Source of the DNA: Pseudarthrobacter sp. C4D7
GTDB lineage: Bacteria > Actinomycetota > Actinomycetes > Actinomycetales > Micrococcaceae
Assembly: GCF_013359725.1 (NCBI RefSeq)
Contig: NZ_JABFMW010000012.1
Coordinates: forward strand, 39,123 to 103,122
DNA: 64,000 nt
Direction: 5' to 3'
Shown: positions 15,704 to 24,576 of the stretch, one piece after another
Position numbering within the stretch: the first letter of the stretch is position 1
Layout of the letters: every line of letters begins with the position of its first letter
Position numbers and translations under genes: made by a program
The notes under the pieces: generated by a model
The model's database searches: none
Told to the model about the DNA's origin: nothing
Seen by the model: only the letters and a program-made list of their open reading frames with translations

Positions 15704-15842
15704 CGGTGGGTCCCTTCGCAACGTGATCGTGGTGCGGGACCCGTTGTGGTCCCGTGCATTTCCCCCGGGATCCATTTTTGGCGGCGTGTGTTTCAGCCAG
15801 TGCAGCCTAAAGTTGCGACCACGTTACACAAATCGTCCCTGC

Positions 15843-15880
15843 GTGAAGTTCACGTATCAGCCATGTTTCGGGCATGTAAA
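15843..15880 (-). promoter_or_regulatory. GlnR-type operator upstream of amt
   Basis: On the minus strand four 5-bp boxes are spaced exactly 6 bp apart: TTTAC, GAAAC, GATAC, TTCAC. This is the a-b-a-b layout of the actinobacterial GlnR consensus (GTnAC-n6-GAAAC repeated), with the second pair degenerate. Position and neighbour (ammonium transporter) fit nitrogen control. The rest of the 323-bp gap 15704-16026 holds only a terminator hairpin. Confidence 0.65.
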
Positions 15881-15943
15881 CACCCTCTGTTCCACTGCCT
15901 GTCTCCACGTGCTCCGCCCCTTGCGCTTCCCTTCAGGCAAGGG

Positions 15944-15988
15944 AAAGAGCGGCCGACGGCAGGTGAGACCCGCCGTCGGCCGCTCTTT
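15944..15988 (-). terminator. Rho-independent terminator after the carbon-nitrogen hydrolase
   Basis: 17-bp perfect stem (AAAGAGCGGCCGACGGC and complement), 11-base loop. It lies 39 bp beyond the stop of the minus-strand gene at 16027; the stem ends in CTCTTT on that strand. Confidence 0.8.
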
Positions 15989-16026
15989 TGCGTGTGTTTC
16001 GAAGCTATGAACGTGGCCTCACCCGG

Positions 16027-16821
16027 TCAGAACCTGCGCGCGTTGGCCAGGACCGGCAGCTTGGCACGGATGCCGTCCACCGTTGACGGATCGATGTCGA
16101 CGACGGCGAGTTCCGGCTTCCCGCCCAGCGCCGCAACCGCCTTTCCCAGGGGGGTGATCACGGCGCTGTGTCCGATGCCGGTGGGTGCCGTCCCCGCCGG
16201 GCCCGCGCCCGTTGTTTCGGGGTCGCCCTGCCCGCAGGCAACCACGAACGTTGTGCTGTCCAGGGCCCGGGCGCGCACCAGCAGGTCCCACTGTTCCGCC
16301 TTGCCCTCACCGGCACCCCAGGACGCGCACAGGATGTTCACCTGTGCGCCCGCATTGGCGTTTGCCGTGAACAGGCCCGGAAAGCGCACGTCGTAACACG
16401 TGGCCAGGCCAAACACGGTCCCCTCCAGTTCGAAGGTCACCGGCGCTTCCCCGGCGTCCACCGTCCGGGACTCCAGGAAACCAAAGGCATCGAAGAGATG
16501 GATCTTGTCGTAGGACGCCTCCACCCCGGGCCCGGTGACCAGGAGGGTGTTGCGGACGCGGCCGTCTGTTCCCGGCGTGAACATGCCGGCCACAACGGCG
16601 ATCCCCAGCTCCTTGGCGATCCTTCGGACCTCGCTGGCCCACGGGCCGTCAAGGGGCTCGGCGATGTCCGTCAGGGAATGGCCGAAGGCGCGCATGGTCG
16701 CCTCGGGAAAGACCACCAGCTGCGCCCCGGCGTTCCTGGCCTGGGCGGCATAGTCCCACACCAGTTCAAGGTTGGCGGCGGTGTCGGCGCTGCTGATGAT
16801 CTGCGCTACTGCAATACGCAT
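16027..16821 (-). CDS. Carbon-nitrogen hydrolase (nitrilase superfamily)
   Basis: 264 residues. The Glu-Lys-Cys triad is visible: VVFPEATM, YDKIHLFD and LATCYDVRFPGLF. This places it in the Nit/omega-amidase or N-carbamoyl-type amidohydrolase branch, acting in the cytosol. ATG 16821 shares its last base with the stop of the upstream DUF2630 gene, so the pair is co-transcribed. Deaminated glutathione amidase (Nit1-like) or 2-oxoglutaramate amidase are likely activities; the sequence does not decide. Confidence 0.88.
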   Translation of the reverse strand: MRIAVAQIISSADTAANLELVWDYAAQARNAGAQLVVFPEATMRAFGHSLTDIAEPLDGPWASEVRRIAKELGIAVVAGMFTPGTDGRVRNTLLVTGPGVEASYDKIHLFDAFGFLESRTVDAGEAPVTFELEGTVFGLATCYDVRFPGLFTANANAGAQVNILCASWGAGEGKAEQWDLLVRARALDSTTFVVACGQGDPETTGAGPAGTAPTGIGHSAVITPLGKAVAALGGKPELAVVDIDPSTVDGIRAKLPVLANARRF

Positions 16822-17057
16822 TACTGCCGGTAGCCCTCCACCTCGCTGATGGGGCGGGCCTCGGCGTCGTTCGGGTCCTCACCCGAGTCCTTCTTGGCAC
16901 GCCGTTGCCGCAACAGGTCCCAGCACTGGTCCAGGCTTTCCTCCACGTACTTGAGCCGCGCCTGGTCCGGTGCCTGGCCGTCCCCAGGGCCCTCGCGCAA
17001 CGAGTGTTCCTCCTCCACCAAGGCCTGAATGCGCGTCAAAATGTCCTGGTCGTTCAT
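16821..17057 (-). CDS. DUF2630 family small protein
   Basis: 78 residues, charged and helical: MNDQDILTRIQALVEEEHSL, then a region with YVEESLDQCWDLLRQRRAK, the DUF2630 core widespread in actinobacteria. AAGGGGAAACC precedes the ATG. It overlaps the following hydrolase gene by one base. Function unknown. Confidence 0.85.
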   Translation of the reverse strand: MNDQDILTRIQALVEEEHSLREGPGDGQAPDQARLKYVEESLDQCWDLLRQRRAKKDSGEDPNDAEARPISEVEGYRQ

Positions 17058-17142
17058 GGTTTCCCCTTACTTTGGTCCGGTCTCCTTCAGCGTACGTACC
17101 AGGTGCTGAAGGAGCCAGCCCCCGCGCTGTACCATCAACTTC

Positions 17143-17541
17143 ATGCCCACTGCGCTTGATATGGCAGGTCCCATCCTGGAAGTGCTCACCTGGTTGTGCC
17201 TGCCCGCCGGGCTGGGACTGCTTTTCTATACCGGTTTCCTCCGCCGCTTCGTGCATCCCTGGGATGTGGCCGAAGCGGTGGTCTATTCCGATTCCTCTGG
17301 CGTGGGGTTCCGCTGGTTCGACCGCAAACACCAGGTGCACAACGCTCCGATGTCCCCCTACGACATCAGGGACCTGGCGCCCGGAGACACGCTGGCTGTT
17401 TACTACCACCCCAAACGCCCCACGCAGTGGCAGACCACCATGCCGGAGGAAGCCGGCAGGACGGCCTCGGTCTTGGGCCGCTGCCTGACGGCCGTGGGCT
17501 CCGTGGCGCTGCTGGCCGGCTTCGTCCTGCCCATGTTCTAG
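17143..17541 (+). CDS. Two-helix membrane protein, DUF3592-like
   Basis: 132 residues: hydrophobic segment about 10-30 (ILEVLTWLCLPAGLGLLFYTG), a soluble loop of about 75 residues with DLAPGDTLAVYYHPKRP, and a C-terminal hydrophobic segment (LTAVGSVALLAGFVLPMF). The loop pattern (GDxxxVxYxPxxP) recalls DUF3592. Topology suggests the loop faces outside. Function unknown. Convergent with the DUF202 pair, 15 bp between stops. Confidence 0.6.
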   Translation: MPTALDMAGPILEVLTWLCLPAGLGLLFYTGFLRRFVHPWDVAEAVVYSDSSGVGFRWFDRKHQVHNAPMSPYDIRDLAPGDTLAVYYHPKRPTQWQTTMPEEAGRTASVLGRCLTAVGSVALLAGFVLPMF

Positions 17542-17556
17542 CCCGCCGGAGCGGTT

Positions 17557-17889
17557 CTAGCCGGCCAGTACCACCACGATGCCGACGCACCCCAGGGCAA
17601 CCCCCGCAAACGCGGTCCACAGCACGGCCGGCAGGTCAGCTTCAATGCTTTCGCCTGCCAACCCATGGGACCTGGCCTGGTACCGGCGCCGCTGCGTGAG
17701 GTAGATGGCAAGGGCGGCGCCGCCTGAGATCACCGGCAGCATAAGGATGGGCGGACCATAGGTGGGAAGCCAGCGAAGGAAGAAGGCGCTCGCCGTCACC
17801 AGCGACAGCATGGTCCGGCCCCAGGCTAGGGCCGTCCGCTCAGGCTGGAGGCCGGGATCGCCGTGGTGGCTGGGGCCGCTGGCTGCCAC
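17557..17889 (-). CDS. DUF202 family membrane protein
   Basis: 110 residues from GTG 17889, the start that keeps a DUF202 module and lies 4 bp after the upstream stop. The signature GLQPERTALAWGRTMLSLV is followed by membrane segments (ASAFFLRWLP region, ILMLPVISGGAALAIYL, AVLWTAFAGVALGCVGIVVVL). DUF202 (YidH-like) proteins are small inner-membrane proteins of unknown role and often come as adjacent pairs, as here. Confidence 0.8.
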   Translation of the reverse strand: MAASGPSHHGDPGLQPERTALAWGRTMLSLVTASAFFLRWLPTYGPPILMLPVISGGAALAIYLTQRRRYQARSHGLAGESIEADLPAVLWTAFAGVALGCVGIVVVLAG

Positions 17890-17893
17890 GGGA

Positions 17894-18298
17894 TCAGCGC
17901 CAGAGGATGAAGACCAGGACGACGGCGGCAGCCAGCGCCCCTGCCCCGGCCAGCAGGGGAACGAAGAACGGCAGAGGCAGCGGCGCCTTGGTGCGCATGC
18001 TCCGTTCCACCCGAAGCCACCGCATGGCGGCCCCGCCACTGAGCATCATGCCCAGCAGGAGCAGCAGGACGGCCAGGCCCTTCCGGACAGGATCAATGAA
18101 AAGGCCGGACGTGAACGCCTCGATGGCAATGCCACCGGCCAGCAGGGCAAGCGACGTCCGGATCCAGGCGAGGAAAGTGCGTTCGTTCGCCAGCGTGAAG
18201 CGCGGATCGGGTTCCTCGCCCCCGGGCAGCAGCCGCTCGGCCATTTTGCCCCGCGACGGCGGGACCGTTTGCCTGGGGGGCTGCTCACTGTTGATCAC
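17894..18298 (-). CDS. DUF202 (YidH) family membrane protein
   Basis: 134 residues from GTG 18298; ATG at residue 19 is an alternative. The DUF202 signature FTLANERTFLAWIRTSLALLAGGIA begins about residue 34, and three hydrophobic segments follow. First of two consecutive DUF202 genes with 4 bp between stop and next start, so co-expressed and possibly forming a heteromer. Confidence 0.85.
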   Translation of the reverse strand: MINSEQPPRQTVPPSRGKMAERLLPGGEEPDPRFTLANERTFLAWIRTSLALLAGGIAIEAFTSGLFIDPVRKGLAVLLLLLGMMLSGGAAMRWLRVERSMRTKAPLPLPFFVPLLAGAGALAAAVVLVFILWR

Positions 18299-18335
18299 GG
18301 GGCCAGTTTAGCCGCGGCCGGTGCGGGCTTGCCCT

Positions 18336-19538
18336 TCAGGCAGCGTGGCGGAGCGCGGCCTTGGCTGCCAGGTGCTCCCCGATCGGCAGGGCAGCAGTTG
18401 CGGCAGGGGAGGGGGCATTCAGGACGTGGACCATTCTGTCTGTCTCAGCCAGCAGGAAATCGTGGAGAAGCGTTCCGTCGCGGCGCACGGCCTGTGCCCG
18501 GATGCCCGCCTCATGTGGCAAGAGGTCCGCTGTGGACAGTCCCGGGGCATATTTGCGGCATTCCTGCAGGTAGCTTCCCTTGAACAGTGAGTTGCGGATT
18601 TCGCGCACCGCGGTGGCGGCATTGGCCCTGGCCACATGCCACAGTCCGGGGAAGCGCACGTAGCGGGCCACGTCCTTGATGTTCACCGAGAACTTGGGGT
18701 AGCCCTCCCGTGCCAGGCCCAGGACGGCATTGGGGCCCACGGTAATGGTGCCGCTGATGGTGGGCGTGAGGTGGACCCCCAGGAAGGGCAGGTCCGGGTC
18801 CGGTACGGGGTAGATCAGGTGGGAGACGTAATCCCGCTTGCTGTCCGGCAGCTCGAAATACTCTCCGCGGAAAGGAATGATCTGGACGTCCAGCTTCATC
18901 CCGGCCAGTTCCGCCAGGCGGTCCGACTGGAGGCCGGCACACGCCACCAGCCGCCGGCAGGAGTAGGCGGCCTGTCCCGTGGCAACTTCCACCCGGTCTG
19001 AATGTTCCACAATGGAACCCACGTGCGCCCCGGTGACCACCCTGCCGCCGGCAGCGGAAATGAGCTCTGCCAGCTTCCGCGCCACTTCCCCGTAGTCCAC
19101 GATGCCGGTGCTTGGAATGAACAGTGCACCCAGGCCGGAAACGTTGGGCTCCCGCCGGTGGAGCTCCGCCTGGTCCACCCGCTCGCTGTCCAGCCCGTGG
19201 ATCGCCGCGCGTTCCTCAAGCCGGTCCAGCCGGTCCAGTTCCAGCGCTGAGGTGGCCACCAGGAGCTTGCCCGGCTCTGCGTACCGGATGCCGTGCTCCC
19301 GGCAGAACTCCTTGGTCTGTTGCGCCCCGGCCTTGCTGAAGCGGGCCTTGAGGCTATCCGGGGCGTAATAGATCCCGGAATGGATGACGCCGCTGTTGTG
19401 GCCGGTCTGGTGTGCGGCCAGCGAGGCCGCGGCCTCCAGCAGGACCAGGGAAGCTCCCGGCTGCTTCAGCAGCAGTTGATAGGCCGTTGCCAGCCCCACA
19501 ATTCCGCCGCCGATAACGCAGTAGTCCACCCGCTCCAC
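18336..19538 (-). CDS. lhgO: L-2-hydroxyglutarate oxidase
   Basis: 400 residues, FAD-dependent DAO-fold. Rossmann motif VIGGGIVGLATAYQLL at residues 8-23, then HQTGHNSGVIHSGIYY, the LhgO/L2HGDH signature around the FAD, and FRGEYFELP, LGVHLTPTISGTITVGPNAV further on. It oxidises L-2-hydroxyglutarate to 2-oxoglutarate, with electrons going to quinone or oxygen. Start GTG 19538 after AAGGCGGA. It stands without csiD/gabD neighbours, so a repair role (removing L-2HG made by side reactions) is as likely as lysine catabolism. Confidence 0.92.
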   Translation of the reverse strand: MERVDYCVIGGGIVGLATAYQLLLKQPGASLVLLEAAASLAAHQTGHNSGVIHSGIYYAPDSLKARFSKAGAQQTKEFCREHGIRYAEPGKLLVATSALELDRLDRLEERAAIHGLDSERVDQAELHRREPNVSGLGALFIPSTGIVDYGEVARKLAELISAAGGRVVTGAHVGSIVEHSDRVEVATGQAAYSCRRLVACAGLQSDRLAELAGMKLDVQIIPFRGEYFELPDSKRDYVSHLIYPVPDPDLPFLGVHLTPTISGTITVGPNAVLGLAREGYPKFSVNIKDVARYVRFPGLWHVARANAATAVREIRNSLFKGSYLQECRKYAPGLSTADLLPHEAGIRAQAVRRDGTLLHDFLLAETDRMVHVLNAPSPAATAALPIGEHLAAKAALRHAA

Positions 19539-19584
19539 AGGTCCGCCTTTCGTCGTGGCTAGATTCTAGCCACCGCTGCCCGGC

Positions 19585-19944
19585 TTATCCGCCGCTGCGG
19601 GGCGCAAACATGATCACGGCGACACCCACAAGGCACACCAGGGATCCGGTGATGTCCCACCGGTCCGGCCGGAAGCCGTCAAACGCCATGCCCCACGCGA
19701 GGGAACCGGCAACGAACACGCCGCCATAGGCCGCCAGGATCCGTCCGAAGTGGGCGTCCGGCTGGAGCGTTGCCACGAAGCCGTAGGCACCCAGTGCGAT
19801 GACACCCAGCCCGGCCCACCACCAGTCCCGGCCCTCGCGGACTGCCTGCCACACCAGCCACGCGCCCCCGATTTCGGCGGCGGCGGCGAGGACGAACAGC
19901 ACGATGGTCTTGAAAACAGCCACAGTTTCACCTGGAGTACCCAC
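19585..19944 (-). CDS. YnfA/UPF0060 family membrane protein
   Basis: 119 residues from GTG 19944; GTG at residue 8 ([20 protein letters not shown]) is the family-typical start. Four membrane helices; signatures [17 protein letters not shown] and [15 protein letters not shown] define the UPF0060/YnfA family of small multidrug-resistance-like transporters. Alone and minus-strand, divergent from the luciferase-like gene. Confidence 0.85.
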   Translation of the reverse strand: MGTPGETVAVFKTIVLFVLAAAAEIGGAWLVWQAVREGRDWWWAGLGVIALGAYGFVATLQPDAHFGRILAAYGGVFVAGSLAWGMAFDGFRPDRWDITGSLVCLVGVAVIMFAPRSGG

Positions 19945-19998
19945 AGGGCCATCATCGCAGCCGGGAATGAGGCTTGCGGCAGCGGAGTTGGGGAAGGT

Positions 19999-21024
19999 AT
20001 GGAGTGCATCGGATTCCTTTCATTCGGCCACTGGGGACCCGGCCAGGGTTCCCGCACCCGGACCGCGGGCGATGCCCTGCTCCAGGGCATCGACCTGGCC
20101 GTTGCCGCCGAGGAACTTGGAGTGGACGGCGCCTTCTTCCGCGTGCATCACTTCGCCCGGCAGCAGGCCTCGCCCTTCCCCCTTCTGTCTGCCATCGCTG
20201 CCCGCACGAGCCGCATCGAAATAGGTACGGGCGTCATTGACATGCGGTACGAAAACCCGCTCTACATGGCAGAGGAAGCGGCAGCGGCAGACCTGATCAG
20301 CGGCGGCAGGCTGCAGCTGGGCATCAGCCGTGGTTCACCCGAGCCGGCGCGGCAGGGTGCCTCCGCTTTCGGCTACGTGCCGGAGGAAGGGGAGACGGAT
20401 GCCGACATGGCCCGCCGGCACACAGGCGTCTTCCGCCGGGCCATTACCGGTGCGGGCGTCGCCCAGGCAGACCCCCGGTACGCCGGCGGCGCTACGGGAC
20501 TCCTGCCCGTCCAACCCCAGTCGCCGGGTCTGGCGGACCGGATCTGGTGGGGCGCGGGGACCCGCAAAACCGCTATATGGGCCGCGGAATCAGGGATGAA
20601 CCTGATGAGTTCCACCCTGCTGACGGAGGACACCGGCGTTCCGTTCCACGAACTCCAAGCGGAACAGATCCAGCTGTTTCGGGAGGCGTGGGCGGCGGCA
20701 GGACATGCACGTACCCCGCGGGTGTCGGTCAGCCGCAGCGTCCTTCCCATCGTGGACGAGGAGGACACCTACTACTTCGCCGGGAGCGCTCTCCGGGACA
20801 GTCGCGACCAGGTGGGTGTCATCGATGGCCTTACCTCACGGTTCGGCAAGAGCTACGTGGGCGCACCTGACCTCCTGGCGGAGCAGCTTGCAGCCGATAC
20901 CGCTGTGCAGGCGGCCGACACCCTGCTGTTGACCGTTCCCAACCAGCTGGGCGTGGACTTCAACGCCAAGCTCCTGGGCAATATTGTGCAGTTCGTGGCC
21001 CCGGCCCTGGGATGGAGCCGATAG
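19999..21024 (+). CDS. Luciferase-like (LLM class) flavin monooxygenase
   Basis: 341 residues from ATG 19999 ([13 protein letters not shown]); a longer frame starts at 19750 but overlaps the divergent YnfA gene. TIM barrel of the bacterial luciferase family: [61 protein letters not shown]. It would use FMNH2 (or F420) and O2. Substrate unknown. GGGGAAGG sits only a few bases before the ATG. Confidence 0.85.
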   Translation: MECIGFLSFGHWGPGQGSRTRTAGDALLQGIDLAVAAEELGVDGAFFRVHHFARQQASPFPLLSAIAARTSRIEIGTGVIDMRYENPLYMAEEAAAADLISGGRLQLGISRGSPEPARQGASAFGYVPEEGETDADMARRHTGVFRRAITGAGVAQADPRYAGGATGLLPVQPQSPGLADRIWWGAGTRKTAIWAAESGMNLMSSTLLTEDTGVPFHELQAEQIQLFREAWAAAGHARTPRVSVSRSVLPIVDEEDTYYFAGSALRDSRDQVGVIDGLTSRFGKSYVGAPDLLAEQLAADTAVQAADTLLLTVPNQLGVDFNAKLLGNIVQFVAPALGWSR

Positions 21025-21114
21025 GAGGCTGGGAACCTTTTGCGATACCGAACCGTTATCCTTTAAGTGCGGTGTGGGGGCTTCGCGCCCCAACTACACT
21101 GTGACTGCTGAACG

Positions 21115-21124
21115 GTCATATGAC
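21115..21124. promoter_or_regulatory. Short palindrome upstream of reductase/desaturase operon
   Basis: Perfect 10-bp palindrome GTCATATGAC just before the uORF. ACCGTT near 21053 and AACGGT at 21111 form a widely spaced inverted pair. Possible operator; no regulator gene is adjacent. Confidence 0.3.
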
Positions 21125-21138
21125 GGAGAGAGAGAAAT

Positions 21139-21171
21139 ATGGCTCGCGCCGCCCTAGGCTTTAACGCATGA
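21139..21171 (+). CDS. 10-codon upstream ORF overlapping the reductase start
   Basis: MARAALGFNA, with a purine-rich ribosome site (GGAGAGAGAGAAAT) before its ATG. Its TGA overlaps the ATG of the reductase gene (ATGA), which itself lacks a clear Shine-Dalgarno. This looks like a leader ORF that delivers ribosomes to the reductase by termination-reinitiation. Too short for family assignment; not shown to be translated. Confidence 0.5.
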   Translation: MARAALGFNA

Positions 21172-22265
21172 TCCGGCTACGACAGCTGGCCCAAGCGGCT
21201 TCGGTACTCACCACCCCCCTAACGCCAGAGGACGTCCTCTCGCTGTTCAACCCTGTCTACTCCGCGAGGCAGCTCAGGGGCGTTGTCACCAAGGTGGTCC
21301 AGGAGACCGCCCAGTCGGCAACCATCTTCTTCCGTCCCGGCCGCGGCTGGAAGGCGCACCTTGCCGGCCAGTGGGCCCGCATCGGCGTCGAACTCGATGG
21401 CGTGCGCCACTGGCGCTCCTATTCACTGAGTGCCCCTGCCGGCAAGGATCCGGCCATCACGGTCACGGACGTCGGCGCCGTTTCCGGCACCTTGGTGCGC
21501 ACCACCAAGCCCGGTGACGTCCTGTTCCTGGCTCCGCCGCAGGGTGACTTCGTGCTTCCGGAACATCCCCGCCCCCTGCTCATGGTCACCGCCGGCAGCG
21601 GCATCACTCCGGTGATGTCCATGATCCGCACCCTTGTTCCGCGGCGCCCGGATGCCGACGTCGTCCTGGTCCATTCGGCCCGCACGCCCGGCGACAGCCT
21701 CTTCCGCGAAGAGCTGGCCGAACTCGCTGACCAGTTCCCCAACTTCCGGCTGGCGCACTGGTACACCGGCGAGCAGGGCCGCATGGACTTCTCCAGCACC
21801 CGCGAGCTTGACGAGATCTGCCCCGACTGGAAGGAACGGTCCGCCTACGCCTGCGGCCCGGACAGCTTCCTGGACGACGCCGAGGCGCTGTGGAAGCGCA
21901 CGGCGCTGACCACCCGCGCCCCCGGGACCGACGTAGCCGTTGCCGGCGACGCCGGCAACCTTATGATCGAACGCTTCAACACCACCTTCAACGCCGGCGT
22001 GGGGCACGACGGCGGCCTGGTCACCTTCGAGGCTTCCGACCGGGAGGTGGAAGCCGACGGCGACACCCCCATCCTGGACATCGGCGAAGACGCCGGGGTG
22101 CTGATGCCCAGCGGCTGCCGCATGGGCATCTGCCACAGCTGCCTTACGCCACTGCTCGCGGGGCAGGTCCGCGACCTCCGCACCGGGGAAATCCATGGCG
22201 AACCCGGCCAACTGATCCAAACGTGTGTTTCGGCAGCCGCCGGACCCGTCAACCTCGAACTCTGA
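21168..22265 (+). CDS. Flavodoxin/ferredoxin reductase with C-terminal [2Fe-2S] domain (desaturase electron donor)
   Basis: 365 residues: FAD-binding barrel about 35-130 (HWRSYSLSAPAG), NAD(P) domain about 130-250 (LMVTAGSGITPVMSMIR, AYACGPDSF) and plant-type [2Fe-2S] domain about 275-360 with CRMGICHSC and a later QTCVS cysteine. Same layout as Rv3230c, the reductase that feeds the DesA3 stearoyl-CoA desaturase in Mycobacterium. A desaturase gene follows 13 bp downstream. ATG 21168 overlaps the uORF stop. Confidence 0.92.
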   Translation: MIRLRQLAQAASVLTTPLTPEDVLSLFNPVYSARQLRGVVTKVVQETAQSATIFFRPGRGWKAHLAGQWARIGVELDGVRHWRSYSLSAPAGKDPAITVTDVGAVSGTLVRTTKPGDVLFLAPPQGDFVLPEHPRPLLMVTAGSGITPVMSMIRTLVPRRPDADVVLVHSARTPGDSLFREELAELADQFPNFRLAHWYTGEQGRMDFSSTRELDEICPDWKERSAYACGPDSFLDDAEALWKRTALTTRAPGTDVAVAGDAGNLMIERFNTTFNAGVGHDGGLVTFEASDREVEADGDTPILDIGEDAGVLMPSGCRMGICHSCLTPLLAGQVRDLRTGEIHGEPGQLIQTCVSAAAGPVNLEL

Positions 22266-22278
22266 GGAGCAGCACCGT

Positions 22279-23463
22279 ATGACTGTCATCTCACCCACGA
22301 AAACCACCACCCCCGCAGGTGCCAACGCCGGCACCTCCCGGACGCGCCCCGGAAAGCTGGCCGAGTCGGGAAGCCCCAGCGTCAGGCCGCCGGCTGCCGC
22401 CCACCTCACCGATGAACAGGTGGCGGAGTTGGGCCGTGAGCTCGACGCCATCCGGGACGAGATCCTGGGCAAGCGCGGCGCGGAAGACGCCGCCTACATC
22501 CGCCGCATGATCAAGATCCAGCGCGGACTGGAGCTCTCCGGCCGCGCCGCCCTGCTGGTGGGCAAGAACAAGGCTGCCTGGGTCACGGGCACCACGCTTC
22601 TGAGCCTGGCCAAGATCCTGGAAAACATGGAACTGGGCCACAACATCCTCCACGGCCAGTGGGACTGGATGCGGGACCCGGACATCCACTCCACCACCTG
22701 GGAATGGGACTTCGTGACGCCCTCGCGGTCCTGGCAGCACACTCACAACGACCTCCACCACCGCTGGACCAACGTGGTGGGCAAGGACAACGACGTCGGA
22801 TACAACCTGCTGCGCATGGACGAGCAGCAGCCGTGGAAGCCCATCAACCTGGCCAACCCGCTGTTCAACGCCATCCTGGCGCCGGTCTTTGAGTGGGGCA
22901 TCGCCATCTACGACCTTGAGCTCACCGAGTTTAAAGAAGGCACCAAGTCCAAGGAAGCCCTGAACAAGGACCTCAAGGCGCTGGGCAAAAAGGTCGTTAC
23001 CCAGTTCACCAAGGACTATGCGGCCACGCCCGCACTTGCCATGTTGACCGGATCCGCCAAGCAGGCCCTGTTCGGTACCATCGCAGCCAACGCCATCCGC
23101 AACGTCTGGGCCCACGCCGTCATCTTCTGCGGCCACTTCCCGGAAGGCACCGACACCTTCACGGAGGAAATGGTGGAAGGCGAAACCCGCGGCGACTGGT
23201 ATGTGCGCCAGATGATCGGTTCCGCCAACATCTCCGGTTCCAGGTTCATGCACCTGATGACCGGCAACCTTTCACACCAGATCGAGCACCACCTCTTCCC
23301 GGACCTGCCCTCCAACCGCTACGCGGAAGTGGCGCCCAGGGTCCGCGAGATCTGCCAGCGCTACGGCCTGAAGTACACCACGGGCCCGCTGCTGAAGCAG
23401 GTCGGTTCATCGTGGGCCAAGGTCTTCAAGCTTGCCCTGCCTGGGAAGACTGCCCAGGCCTAG
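22279..23463 (+). CDS. Membrane fatty acid desaturase (DesA3-like)
   Basis: 394 residues from ATG 22279 (GAGGAG upstream). Three histidine boxes for the di-iron centre: GHNILHGQWD, HTHNDLHHRW and HQIEHHLFPD. Two hydrophobic regions separate them, as in acyl-CoA/acyl-lipid Delta9 desaturases. The first 40 residues are a Thr/Pro-rich extension. Electrons would come from the reductase encoded just upstream. Likely role: desaturating membrane fatty acids, for example at low temperature. Confidence 0.92.
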   Translation: MTVISPTKTTTPAGANAGTSRTRPGKLAESGSPSVRPPAAAHLTDEQVAELGRELDAIRDEILGKRGAEDAAYIRRMIKIQRGLELSGRAALLVGKNKAAWVTGTTLLSLAKILENMELGHNILHGQWDWMRDPDIHSTTWEWDFVTPSRSWQHTHNDLHHRWTNVVGKDNDVGYNLLRMDEQQPWKPINLANPLFNAILAPVFEWGIAIYDLELTEFKEGTKSKEALNKDLKALGKKVVTQFTKDYAATPALAMLTGSAKQALFGTIAANAIRNVWAHAVIFCGHFPEGTDTFTEEMVEGETRGDWYVRQMIGSANISGSRFMHLMTGNLSHQIEHHLFPDLPSNRYAEVAPRVREICQRYGLKYTTGPLLKQVGSSWAKVFKLALPGKTAQA

Positions 23464-23476
23464 CCCGCAAATAAAC

Positions 23477-23507
23477 AGAAGTGACCCGGCATTGCCGGGT
23501 CACTTCT
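23477..23507. terminator. Bidirectional terminator between desaturase and CDF genes
   Basis: 14-bp perfect stem AGAAGTGACCCGGC / GCCGGGTCACTTCT with ATT loop, 13 bp from each convergent stop. Confidence 0.85.
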
Positions 23508-23520
23508 GCGTTGGCGCCCG

Positions 23521-24576
23521 CTACCGCCGGGTGCCGGGAGCCAGGAGCATGTGGTCCAGCTTGGGCAGTGCGTGCCGGAGGCGGTGCCTGGCGCGGTCAA
23601 GGATCTCTTCCGCATGCGACAACTCCGTGTCCGCCACTTCGATCCGTGCCGATCCCTGGAGCCGGTGGCCGGACCACCGCAGCTGCAGGTTTGCTACCGC
23701 GAGGACCCCCGGGGTCTCCTCCAGCGCCGTCTGTGCGCGCGACACCAGGGCTGGTTCGATGCCGTCCATGAGCCGCCGGCCGATGCTCCGCACAGTGCCC
23801 CAGAGCAGCACCATGATGGCTGCGGAGATGACCAGGCCAATGATCGGGTCCGCGAGCGGAAAACCGAGCATGACGCCGACGGCGCCAATCACCACGGCCA
23901 AGGAGGTGAAACCGTCCGTCCGGGCGTGCACGCCGTCCGCCACCAACGCGGCGGAACCGATCCTGCGTCCCACACGGATGCGGTAGATGGCCACGGCCTC
24001 GTTTCCTGCAAATCCGATCAGACCCGCGGCCATGACCCAGCCAAGGTTCTGCAGCGGCTTGGGGTGGATCAGCCGGTCCACGGACTGCCAGCCGGCCACC
24101 ACGGCGGAAAGGGCCACCACGGCCACGATGAAGAGCCCGGCCAGGTCCTCTGCCCGTCCATAGCCGTAGGTATACCGGCGGTTGGCGGCCCTGCGCCCCA
24201 GGATGAAGGCTACCCATAGGGGCACCGCCGTCAAGGCATCGGAGAAGTTGTGGATGGTGTCGGCGAGAAGCGCCACCGAGCCGCTGGACAGGACCACCAG
24301 AAACTGAAGCACGGTGGTGGCCAGCAGCACGAACATGCTGATCTTCAGCGCCCGGATGCCCTCGGCGCTGGCCTCCATGGCGTCGTCAATGGAATCGGCC
24401 GCATCGTGCGTATGCGGAACAAACAGCTCCGTCAGCCAGCCCTTGAAGCCGGCCTGGTGGTGGTCATGTCCCTCGTGCCCGTGGCTGTGGCCAGAATCGT
24501 GCGTGTGCGCTCCGTGCTGTTGCTCTTCGTGGGGCTGGCTGTGCGTATGCGTTGACTCCTGGTGCCGCCCGCTCAC
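23521..24576 (-). CDS. Cation diffusion facilitator (zinc-type CDF exporter)
   Basis: 351 residues from GTG 24576, which overlaps the upstream ArsR stop (GTGA); the longer frame is a shadow. The N-terminus is a His-rich metal loop (HTHDSGHSHGHEGHDHH). Six membrane helices with the metal-site motifs LADTIHNFSD (helix 2) and ADGVHARTDG (helix 5), then a cytosolic domain. Exports Zn2+ (possibly Co2+ or Cd2+) in exchange for protons. Operon with an ArsR-family sensor. Confidence 0.93.
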   Translation of the reverse strand: MSGRHQESTHTHSQPHEEQQHGAHTHDSGHSHGHEGHDHHQAGFKGWLTELFVPHTHDAADSIDDAMEASAEGIRALKISMFVLLATTVLQFLVVLSSGSVALLADTIHNFSDALTAVPLWVAFILGRRAANRRYTYGYGRAEDLAGLFIVAVVALSAVVAGWQSVDRLIHPKPLQNLGWVMAAGLIGFAGNEAVAIYRIRVGRRIGSAALVADGVHARTDGFTSLAVVIGAVGVMLGFPLADPIIGLVISAAIMVLLWGTVRSIGRRLMDGIEPALVSRAQTALEETPGVLAVANLQLRWSGHRLQGSARIEVADTELSHAEEILDRARHRLRHALPKLDHMLLAPGTRR

